A DNA stretch of 5,339 nt from positions 1-5,339 of the forward strand of contig URDT01000050.1 in assembly GCA_900546745.1 (NCBI GenBank), given 5' to 3'. Positions 1 through 5,339 of the stretch are shown here, in pieces (the stretch's first letter is position 1; each line of letters opens with the position of its first letter). The notes under the pieces were generated by a model. The model made no database searches. It saw only the letters and a list, made by a program, of their open reading frames with translations, and was not told the origin of the DNA. Made by a program: the position numbers and the translations under genes. The DNA comes from an uncultured Mycoplasmatota bacterium (lineage in GTDB: Bacteria; Bacillota_I; Bacilli_A; RF39; UBA660).

Positions 1-1053
1 TCTCAAAATGATATAGCTTGTGAAATTATAATAGAACTTGGAGATATGGATTTTTGGAATAATAAAGATAATGAATACAGGCTAAAAATGGTTGATGTAT
101 ATAATGAACAAGTAAAAGCTTTAATAAAAATTGTACCAACTTTTAAAGTAGCAAATGCCACAATACATTTTGATGAAACTTCTCCCCATATACATATTGT
201 TGGTGTTCCAATAATAGAAAATTGTACTAGAGGAATGAAAAAGCAAGTTGGAAAAAGTAAATTATTTACCAAAACGACACTTACTGAAATACAAGATAAA
301 ATGAGAAATGCTTGTATTAAGTCATATAACAAGTTTTATGAAGTTAATATTAAGTTAAAAGAAAAGCAAAAAGGTAGAAACCAAGACATTAATGTTAATG
401 AAATGGGTAATTACAGAGAAATAAAGAAACAGCTAAAACAGAAAGAACAAAAACTTGAAAAAGCAAATAATCAAACGAAAATACTTGATAATTCTAGTAA
501 AGATATAAAAGAAATTTTAAATAACCTAAAATCTACTAAACTTAACAAAAATAATATGATTATTTCAAACGAGGATGTTCAAAAAATCAAAAATTATACA
601 GAAGATGTAAAAGATATAACCCAGACAGTAAGAAATGTAAATGACTTAAATATGGCAATTAAAGATTTTGAACACTCTAGCTTTGAAATAGAAAAAGAAA
701 ATCGCTCACTAAAATATGAAATAGAGCTAAAAGATAATGAAATCGACAATTTAAAAAAGGAACTATCTACTAAAGAAAAGATTATAGGCAAGTTACAAAC
801 CGAAAAAGAAAAACTAAAACAAGAATTACAGAAATTCAAAGGCTTTTGGCATAGTATTATGAGCCATTTTCACAAAAGAATTTGCTATGACAAAGATAAT
901 AACTATAAAATTGTTAGTGATGACTTATATAAAAATGGTATATTTGACGACAATGATAATGAAATCGCTAATAATATTTATAGAAAAGTAACTATACCAG
1001 ATGAAAACAAGCAAACAAAAAATAAAAAGAAAAATAATGATACAAGATTTTAA
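1..1053 (+). CDS. mob: MobV-family relaxase (plasmid recombination enzyme, Pre/Mob), C-terminal part
   Basis: The frame is open from base 1, so the gene begins left of the window and the ATG at 46 is internal. Bases 166-195 encode HFDETSPHIH, the HxDExxPHxH motif that binds the metal in MobV relaxases; these nick the transfer origin of a plasmid or mobilizable element and pilot the single strand during conjugation with a helper system. The N-terminal HNxR-type motif and, judging from family members, some 70-90 residues are missing. After the catalytic part come lysine/glutamate-rich coiled-coil stretches (about residues 120-145 and 205-265 counted from the ATG at 46), then a short aromatic/basic patch (GFWHSIMSHFHKRI) and a Lys/Asn-rich tail, as usual for this family. 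The tnpV gene follows after 15 bases, so co-transcription is likely. The family call is firm; the element type (integrated element or plasmid) is inferred. Confidence 0.93.
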   Translation, partial: SQNDIACEIIIELGDMDFWNNKDNEYRLKMVDVYNEQVKALIKIVPTFKVANATIHFDETSPHIHIVGVPIIENCTRGMKKQVGKSKLFTKTTLTEIQDKMRNACIKSYNKFYEVNIKLKEKQKGRNQDINVNEMGNYREIKKQLKQKEQKLEKANNQTKILDNSSKDIKEILNNLKSTKLNKNNMIISNEDVQKIKNYTEDVKDITQTVRNVNDLNMAIKDFEHSSFEIEKENRSLKYEIELKDNEIDNLKKELSTKEKIIGKLQTEKEKLKQELQKFKGFWHSIMSHFHKRICYDKDNNYKIVSDDLYKNGIFDDNDNEIANNIYRKVTIPDENKQTKNKKKNNDTRF

Positions 1054-1060
1054 AAGGAGG
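1054..1060 (+). promoter_or_regulatory. Strong ribosome binding site of tnpV
   Basis: AAGGAGG lies directly after the mob stop codon and 8 bases before the ATG at 1069. It fixes the tnpV start and shows that this short gene is translated on its own. Confidence 0.9.
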
Positions 1061-1068
1061 AAAAAACT

Positions 1069-1458
1069 ATGAATAATGAATTACCAAAAACAAAAATTGA
1101 TGAGAGAACAGGCATTGAATATCATTTAGATGGAGATTATTATATACCAAGCCTAGCAATGTCTAAACAAGAAAAAATCACTTTAAATAAATATGGGAAA
1201 ATGAGATTAAAATACTTGAAAGAACACAAGAAAGCTGATTATACTATAATGCTAATGAATGGGACATTAAGTACACACTTAAAAGAAATACAAGAAACAG
1301 CAGATAATAGAGTACAACAGATTATTAGTGAGTTAAGAGCTAAAAGCAATTTGACAGAAGATATGAAAAATACTGATATGCTTTATTGGGTTGGCACAAT
1401 GAACGCTATTAAGGCACAAGCAGAAGAAATTGTTTTTAGTGAATTGATTTATAGTTAA
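1069..1458 (+). CDS. tnpV: TnpV-family transposon-encoded protein
   Basis: This 129-residue protein resembles the TnpV family, small proteins carried by Tn4451-like and related mobilizable elements of Firmicutes. Recognisable marks are the N-terminal TGIEYHLDGDYYIP-type segment, the central YGKMRLKYLKEHK block followed by a short Thr/Leu-rich helix, and the ending WVGTMNAIKAQAEEIVFSEL, which matches the usual WVxxMNxIxxxAxEIVxxELIY tail. The length is normal for the family, so the gene looks intact. It is predicted soluble and mostly helical, with no catalytic motif or signal peptide. Its molecular role is not established; in Tn4451 it is not the recombinase (that is TnpX). It follows mob at 15 bases and is probably the last gene of that transcript, since a hairpin begins 9 bases after its stop. 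The assignment rests on remembered family sequence patterns. Confidence 0.88.
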   Translation: MNNELPKTKIDERTGIEYHLDGDYYIPSLAMSKQEKITLNKYGKMRLKYLKEHKKADYTIMLMNGTLSTHLKEIQETADNRVQQIISELRAKSNLTEDMKNTDMLYWVGTMNAIKAQAEEIVFSELIYS

Positions 1459-1466
1459 TATTGTAA

Positions 1467-1497
1467 AAAGCGAATGAAAATTTTTCTCATTCGCTTT
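1467..1497. terminator. Bidirectional hairpin terminator between convergent genes
   Basis: AAAGCGAATGA (1467-1477) and TCATTCGCTTT (1487-1497) form a perfect 11-bp stem with a 9-base loop. Read on the - strand, the stem runs into five T residues in a row, a good intrinsic terminator for the large gene ending at 1631. On the + strand only three T residues (part of the stem) follow before AAAA, so termination of mob-tnpV there is probably weaker. It lies 8 bases after the tnpV stop and 133 bases after the stop of the opposing gene. Confidence 0.8.
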
Positions 1498-1630
1498 AAA
1501 ATTTCTATGATGATTTGATATTTATTATTTTTTGTTTCAAAATTTTTGATTACATTTGGGGTATCTCGTATATTTCGTTATATTGTTATGCATTAAAAAC
1601 AATGTACTTTTTACCAATTATCATTACCTC
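1498..1630. other. AT-rich intergenic spacer between convergent genes
   Basis: No gene is seen here on either strand. Apart from the hairpin to its left, it contains one short inverted repeat, ATTGTT (1582-1587) and AACAAT (1598-1603), with a 10-base loop and no T tract, which is too weak to call. It would form the 3' untranslated region of the large - strand gene. Confidence 0.6.
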
Positions 1631-4588
1631 TTATTTTAAAAGTTTTCGATTATCATTGTTAAAAAGTTGCCTATAATTATCATGCCATACTGTTAATATT
1701 CCATTGTTTAATCTTTGCATTTTCTTTATTTCTCTTGAAGCTATATATATATCTGTACTTGGATAATATGTTGGTTTTAATATTATTTCTGTTGATTGTC
1801 CTTTTACTATAAGTGCATTAGATTCAGCAGCTCCTAATCTCTTAGTATAATTTTTATATAATGTTGGACAATTAGCCTTTAGTAATGATGGTATATTAGA
1901 AAAAACGTATTTATCTATAATATCAGAAGCATAATATCCTGATAATGTTCCATCAAAAGGATTTACATATATATGATTAAAGAAATCAATGTCTATAATT
2001 GAACCATGTATTGTTCCAGATCCACCAATTTCTCTAACTTGATTAGAAACGATTTTTTGATATTTAGTATATTTCTCTAAAGGTTCTTTATTTAGCAAGA
2101 TTTGACTATCCATATTATCGTAGTAATAATGAACATCCTTTACATTTAATGATTTTAATGCACCACCATTTAATATAGCTAAACCTCTTATAGATGGTCT
2201 AATAAAACAATAGTAACCGTTTTTTTTCAACATGAATATTTCGCCATCTCTATTATAATCCATTCCAATATTTTTTCCTCTATAAAAATCATTGTATTGA
2301 GTTTTTGTTATAGTATATATTCCATCTGCATAATCTGAAAACAAATCATAATCATACTCTATACAAAAGGATTTAACAAAAGCAGTTTTATAATTATATC
2401 CTAATTGATTGTCTGCATATATTCTATATTCTCCATCGTCATAAAAATAATTTCTATGAGTATGTCCACTTACATAGACCCAATTTCTAACATATTCCTC
2501 TGATTTTGACCAATCTTTTTTTGAAGTATGCGTTAAAATAATAACATGTTTATCAGCAATACAAGTGGTTAATTTATCATATATTTTTTCAAATTTTTTA
2601 GTTTCATTTATTTCTTGTTCTCGATTTAGTGTATATCTATAAATACCATCATTAGCATTAAAATCATTATTGTATCCAGAAAATGCTATTCCTCCACTAA
2701 TTACCAAGTTTGCCTTTTTTAATTTTTCTCTAATCGCTTTATCTGACAATTTATTAATTTCTTCTTCCGAAATTTCTTCTAGCTTTTCTTCTTCAATATA
2801 TAATAGGTTATTATGTATAAAATACATATCATTTGATATTATTAAATTCTTATAATTATTGATAATATCTTGTAATTTATGCCCAGCAAAATCCCATAAT
2901 TCATGGTTTCCTAAAATAAATATAACTTTTATATTATATCTTTTTATTTCTTTTGACAATTCAGTAATAAACACTTTATAAAAATCATAGTTAGATGATA
3001 CATCTCCACCTATTAAAAGAATCCTACTACTATTTTTCAAAATATTTATTATTATGTCTTTTATAGCAAATTCAATATCAAATATTGATTTACACTTTTG
3101 TAATCTATGCATTAAATGTATATCTGAAACATAAGAAACTCTTATATAACTATTATAATCGTTCATTGGGTCATTTAATAATAAATCCCTACTTTCATTT
3201 AATACTAATTGTGTTTCTTTCTCATTATTTATCGTTTTTTCAAATGAAAGAAGATTATTAGAATTATTTAATATTTCATATTTCAATCCAAGTTTATCCA
3301 TTATTTCACTTCTAATATGTGCATTATCAAAATTAATATCTTTAATATCTTTTAAATTTGAAAGACCTTCGCAAAAAATCAAATCAGCATTGCTCAAATC
3401 ATTATGCAAATAATAAATATAATTAAAAAAGTATTTAAACCCTCTTTTTCTTTCAAGTAAAGTATTTCCGTTTTGATCTGTCCATTTTTGTAAAACCCAA
3501 AATTTTTCCGATTCATAATACTTATTTACTATATGTGATATTTTTGTGCTATCTAATGGTAATAATGTATTTTCATTTATTTTACAATTTTTTATATCTT
3601 CTTCTGAAATTACTGCTTTTGATAAATCACAATCAGATAAATTTCCATCTAAATATTCTAAAAGTTCTTTAATATCATAGAAATACTTTCTAATTATAAT
3701 TGGCCAATTTTTCCCTGTTATTTTATATGATTCTTCAATTATAAAATAATTTGTTCTTATATCAAATTTGCAGTTAGTTTCTTTTGTATAATTATTATTG
3801 GCTATGTCATCTGCCAAATTCTTTACTTTCTTTATATATCTGCTAATCGTTGCTGGTGCTCGTACATTTTTATTGTAATTAATTGAATTTAACACTTCTT
3901 TTGCAGGAAAATATAAACACATCTTTTCTTCTGATATAATGTTCTCACAATTATTTATTGCATCCATCAAAATTTTAAATGCTTTTTTAGGTTTATCCTT
4001 AATGAAATAGTAGATAAGTATATCTTCAAAATAATATTCGTGATATTTGCTTTTTTTAAAATTATTTAGAACTTTTATTAACTCTTTTAAATTTTTGCAA
4101 TCTAAAACTTTGTTAATCCACAATTTATTTTTTTCTTTTTTTAATTCTGCACTTTTAAATTCAGCATGTAAATTTTCTAATTCATTATCAAGACTATCAT
4201 CTGCAATAGTATAATCTATAAAAGCATTATTCTTAATCTTATTAACATCTATTTTGTATTTTTTTACCTGTCTTGAAGTAAATTCACATTGATAGTAGCA
4301 AGACTTTTCATATATATTGCCTTTTAAATACTCATAATAGTCATCAAATAATTCAAAATTGGTTATTATTGTTTCTAATATACTATTATTACTAAAATCC
4401 ATTATGTATTCTTGAACAAAAAATCTATTAAAAATCACGTCATATCCTCTATGAGAATATACTCTCATTCCTGATTTTCTTTCAGCTTCTATAATATCAA
4501 TATTATTTCTTAACTCTAATGGTATATCTTGATAATCAATATTTTTCTTTTTAATGTTTTTTATTATTATAGATATTTCTTTATTCAT
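1631..4588 (-). CDS. Large calcineurin-like metallophosphoesterase protein with unknown N- and C-terminal domains
   Basis: The 985-residue protein has a metallophosphoesterase domain at about residues 481-730 with every expected metal ligand: SDIH (D489, H491), GGD (D529), GNHE (N561, H562), LTH (H687) and GHTH (H709, H711). Such domains hydrolyse phosphomono- or phosphodiesters with two metal ions, so nuclease, nucleotidase or phosphatase activity is possible; the substrate cannot be read from the sequence. Residues 1-480 are unrecognised; they include RVYSHRGYD near residue 42 and two short pentapeptide-like patches (about 312-325 and 392-409). Residues 735-985 are also unrecognised, with a distinctive Gly-His-Asp-rich block at 855-880. 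No signal peptide or membrane helix is seen, so it is probably cytoplasmic. It is a single-gene unit with its own promoter, ribosome binding site and terminator, convergent to mob-tnpV. The catalytic domain is certain; a defence role as element cargo is only inference. Confidence 0.92.
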   Translation of the reverse strand: MNKEISIIIKNIKKKNIDYQDIPLELRNNIDIIEAERKSGMRVYSHRGYDVIFNRFFVQEYIMDFSNNSILETIITNFELFDDYYEYLKGNIYEKSCYYQCEFTSRQVKKYKIDVNKIKNNAFIDYTIADDSLDNELENLHAEFKSAELKKEKNKLWINKVLDCKNLKELIKVLNNFKKSKYHEYYFEDILIYYFIKDKPKKAFKILMDAINNCENIISEEKMCLYFPAKEVLNSINYNKNVRAPATISRYIKKVKNLADDIANNNYTKETNCKFDIRTNYFIIEESYKITGKNWPIIIRKYFYDIKELLEYLDGNLSDCDLSKAVISEEDIKNCKINENTLLPLDSTKISHIVNKYYESEKFWVLQKWTDQNGNTLLERKRGFKYFFNYIYYLHNDLSNADLIFCEGLSNLKDIKDINFDNAHIRSEIMDKLGLKYEILNNSNNLLSFEKTINNEKETQLVLNESRDLLLNDPMNDYNSYIRVSYVSDIHLMHRLQKCKSIFDIEFAIKDIIINILKNSSRILLIGGDVSSNYDFYKVFITELSKEIKRYNIKVIFILGNHELWDFAGHKLQDIINNYKNLIISNDMYFIHNNLLYIEEEKLEEISEEEINKLSDKAIREKLKKANLVISGGIAFSGYNNDFNANDGIYRYTLNREQEINETKKFEKIYDKLTTCIADKHVIILTHTSKKDWSKSEEYVRNWVYVSGHTHRNYFYDDGEYRIYADNQLGYNYKTAFVKSFCIEYDYDLFSDYADGIYTITKTQYNDFYRGKNIGMDYNRDGEIFMLKKNGYYCFIRPSIRGLAILNGGALKSLNVKDVHYYYDNMDSQILLNKEPLEKYTKYQKIVSNQVREIGGSGTIHGSIIDIDFFNHIYVNPFDGTLSGYYASDIIDKYVFSNIPSLLKANCPTLYKNYTKRLGAAESNALIVKGQSTEIILKPTYYPSTDIYIASREIKKMQRLNNGILTVWHDNYRQLFNNDNRKLLK

Positions 4589-4596
4589 AATTTTTT

Positions 4597-4603
4597 CCTT
4601 CCT
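4597..4603 (-). promoter_or_regulatory. Ribosome binding site of the metallophosphoesterase gene
   Basis: On the - strand AGGAAGG lies 8 bases before the ATG at 4588. It supports that start and predicts good translation. Confidence 0.85.
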
Positions 4604-4608
4604 ATAAG

Positions 4609-4627
4609 TTACTCTTAAAAATTACTC
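4609..4627 (-). repeat. Short direct repeat in the leader of the metallophosphoesterase gene
   Basis: GAGTAA occurs twice on the - strand (4622-4627 and 4609-4614), 13 bases apart, between the predicted transcription start and the ribosome binding site. It could be an operator or chance; six bases in AT-rich DNA are weak evidence. Confidence 0.3.
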
Positions 4628-4637
4628 ATATAGCTAA

Positions 4638-4666
4638 ACAATATCATAAATTTACATTTTTCTCAA
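4638..4666 (-). promoter_or_regulatory. Probable sigma-A promoter of the metallophosphoesterase gene
   Basis: On the - strand TTGAGA (4661-4666, five of six matches to the -35 consensus) is followed after exactly 17 bases by TATTGT (4638-4643, four of six matches to the -10 consensus). A TG one base before the -10 makes it an extended -10 element. Transcription would start near 4631, giving a leader of about 43 bases. The surrounding AT richness makes chance matches possible, but the joint spacing and TG motif are good. Confidence 0.65.
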
Positions 4667-4728
4667 TAAATTTCATTTAAAACTCTTGAATATTTATAAA
4701 AGTTATGTTAAATTTAGAATAATAAATT

Positions 4729-4748
4729 GATTGATATTTGTATCAATC
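4729..4748. repeat. 8-bp inverted repeat at the composition change
   Basis: GATTGATA (4729-4736) and TATCAATC (4741-4748) form a perfect inverted repeat around the 4-base centre TTTG. It begins one base beyond the TGA of the neighbouring membrane-protein gene and marks the point where the very AT-rich DNA on the left meets the richer DNA on the right. On the - strand the following AATTTATTATT is only loosely T-rich, so it would be a weak terminator. An element end or recombination site is the alternative; neither is proved. Confidence 0.5.
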
Positions 4749-4749
4749 G

Positions 4750-5070
4750 TCAAGAGAGCCAAAAAAGTTGTAGATAACTACTTCGTTGGTACACCTTAAT
4801 TGTATCGCCTTTAATAACAACCTTTTGTGGAAATAAGGAAATTACTGCAAAAAACAAAATCTCACTAATAGCAACACCAAGTTCAATTCGGGTCAATATA
4901 ATTGAATCGGAAACAATGGATTCTAAATAAACATTTACTTTTCCCAAAACAAACATTGTCACAAACGCTAAAAAAGTACCAATCAGCGTATTAAAAAAGA
5001 GGTTAATGAGTTTGGCAAAGATTTTTTTCAATTTTCCACCGTAAGAAAATTTATATATTTTTTTATCCAT
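4750..5070 (-). CDS. Small two-helix membrane protein, possibly a truncated PH-like protein
   Basis: This 106-residue protein has a basic N-terminus (residues 1-20, with KKIYKFSYGGKLKK), a first membrane helix at about 21-43 and a second at about 64-80, so both ends are probably cytoplasmic. After the second helix it reads QKVVIKGDTIKVYQR, which looks like the first beta strands of a bacterial PH-like domain as in small membrane-anchored PH proteins, and then stops 12 residues later. Family members normally carry a full domain of about 100 residues after the helices, so this copy may have lost its C-terminus; the stop lies right at an inverted repeat and a change in base composition. The start is supported by AGGAG five bases before the ATG, overlapping the stop of the small ORF upstream. 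The family call is tentative and its function is unknown. Confidence 0.7.
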   Translation of the reverse strand: MDKKIYKFSYGGKLKKIFAKLINLFFNTLIGTFLAFVTMFVLGKVNVYLESIVSDSIILTRIELGVAISEILFFAVISLFPQKVVIKGDTIKVYQRSSYLQLFWLS

Positions 5071-5075
5071 AAAAA

Positions 5076-5080
5076 CTCCT
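5076..5080 (-). promoter_or_regulatory. Ribosome binding site overlapping the upstream stop codon
   Basis: AGGAG on the - strand is five bases before the ATG at 5070. Two of its bases belong to the TAG stop (5079-5081) of the 38-residue ORF, an arrangement typical of translational coupling. Confidence 0.75.
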
Positions 5081-5195
5081 ACATTATCTCTCCGTGCATA
5101 CGAATTATTATAATTTTAGGGATAATGTCGGCGAGTGCTGAAACTACAGGCCCCGAAATTGGTCCCAAAAATAATGTACCTAATTTTTTTGCCAT
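5079..5195 (-). CDS. 38-residue hydrophobic small protein, hypothetical
   Basis: The ORF starts MAKKLGTLFLGPISGPVVSA, continues through ALADIIPKIIII and ends RMHGEIM. A short basic start followed by a Gly/Pro-containing hydrophobic stretch suggests a small membrane-associated peptide. A modest ribosome binding site, GGTGA (5200-5204 on the plus strand as TCACC), lies four bases before the ATG. Its stop overlaps the ribosome binding site of the 106-residue membrane protein, which argues that the two are translated together. The frame stays open upstream of the ATG to a TAA about 13 codons earlier without another usual start codon. It uses CTC, GCC and GAC codons that are rare in the AT-rich part of the window. 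I recognise no family. It could also be a remnant of a larger coding region. Confidence 0.5.
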   Translation of the reverse strand: MAKKLGTLFLGPISGPVVSALADIIPKIIIIRMHGEIM

Positions 5196-5256
5196 TTTTT
5201 CACCATTTTTGATAGTTTTTTGGAATCGGATTTACCGCTCTAATACAGTGATTGGG

Positions 5257-5275
5257 TGCAACGCTATTGGTTGCA
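5257..5275. repeat. Small GC-containing inverted repeat across the end of the right-edge ORF
   Basis: TGCAAC (5257-5262) and GTTGCA (5270-5275) pair perfectly around a 7-base loop that contains the stop codon of the partial right-edge gene. No T tract follows on either strand, so it is not a normal terminator. It may be a minor structure or chance. Confidence 0.35.
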
Positions 5276-5338
5276 GGTGTTGAGTTTTTTGTATAGCTCG
5301 TTGATAAAATTGTATGGGTTTTTAATCGGTATATAGTA
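5264..5338 (-). CDS. C-terminal end of an unidentified protein entering from the right edge
   Basis: The last 24 residues of a frame open to the window edge read YYIPIKNPYNFINELYKKLN and then TCNQ before a TAG. The mix of a beta-like YYIPI strand, an NP turn and an amphipathic FINELYKKL helix looks like a genuine protein C-terminus and resembles how PH-like domains end (a strand, a turn, then a final helix). If so, a PH-type protein lies directly upstream of the membrane protein with its own PH-like start. Another frame is also open here for 45 residues (5200-5337), but its Thr/Ser/Asn/Pro-rich composition looks like a shadow. The fragment is too short to be sure. Confidence 0.5.
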   Translation of the reverse strand, partial: YYIPIKNPYNFINELYKKLNTCNQ

Positions 5339-5339
5339 T

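Noticed and set aside
3..332. A 109-residue open frame on the - strand, hydrophobic and Ser-rich
   Set aside because: It lies wholly opposite the relaxase gene, which has recognised motifs, and it has the skewed composition expected of a shadow frame.
594..839. An 81-residue Ser/Phe-rich frame on the - strand
   Set aside because: It is the antisense of the Lys/Glu-rich coiled coil of the relaxase, which always gives Phe/Ser/Leu-rich shadows.
1582..1603. Inverted repeat ATTGTT/AACAAT as a terminator of the large gene
   Set aside because: Six A/T-rich pairs with a 10-base loop and no T tract; the 11-bp hairpin at 1467-1497 is far better.
2670..2855. A 61-residue frame on the + strand
   Set aside because: It is opposite the metallophosphoesterase domain, with no ribosome binding site and a Ser/Phe/Ile shadow composition.
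4750..4752. The TGA stop of the membrane protein read as tryptophan (Mycoplasma-type code)
   Set aside because: Tryptophan is encoded by TGG two codons before, and reading through adds only 11 more codons before a TAA without restoring a domain.
5200..5337. A 45-residue frame open from the right edge on the - strand, ending just before the 38-residue ORF
   Set aside because: Its Thr/Ser/Asn/Pro-rich composition is not protein-like, while the alternative frame ending at 5264 reads like a normal C-terminus. It is kept as a less likely option.
1..5339. CRISPR array, tRNA, rRNA, riboswitch or toxin-antitoxin pair
   Set aside because: Reading both strands showed no regularly spaced repeats, no clover-leaf or rRNA sequence, no recognisable riboswitch core and no recognisable toxin or antitoxin family.

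Overview
The window comes from a low-GC Gram-positive bacterium, most likely of the Clostridia or a related gut Firmicute group. The reasons are the very AT-rich sequence, the strong AGGAGG-type ribosome binding sites, and a MobV-type relaxase next to a TnpV protein, a pairing known from Tn4451-like mobilizable elements. The species cannot be told from the sequence.

Left part (1-1500, + strand): the C-terminal part of a plasmid-recombination/mobilization relaxase (Pre/Mob, MobV family) runs in from the left edge. It keeps the HxDExxPHxH metal-binding motif and a long coiled-coil tail. Fifteen bases after its stop comes a small TnpV-family gene with a strong ribosome binding site, probably in the same operon. 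A perfect 11-bp hairpin closes this side.

Centre (1631-4750, - strand): one large gene encodes a 985-residue protein convergent to mob-tnpV. It has its own promoter (TTGAGA, 17 bp, extended -10) and a strong ribosome binding site, and shares the hairpin terminator region. Residues about 481-730 form a complete calcineurin-like metallophosphoesterase domain. The 480 residues before it and 250 after it match no family I can name. A large stand-alone nuclease/phosphatase-like gene beside mobilization genes fits cargo such as an anti-phage defence gene, but that is inference.

Right part (4750-5339, - strand): base composition changes to about 32% GC by hand count, against roughly 15-25% in sampled lines of the centre. 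Here lie a 106-residue two-helix membrane protein that seems to stop just inside a PH-like domain, a 38-residue hydrophobic small ORF whose stop codon overlaps that gene's ribosome binding site, and the last 24 residues of another protein entering from the right. An 8-bp inverted repeat sits one base past the membrane-protein stop codon, at the composition change. This may be the edge of the mobile element, with the right part being host DNA, but the other end of the element is not in the window.
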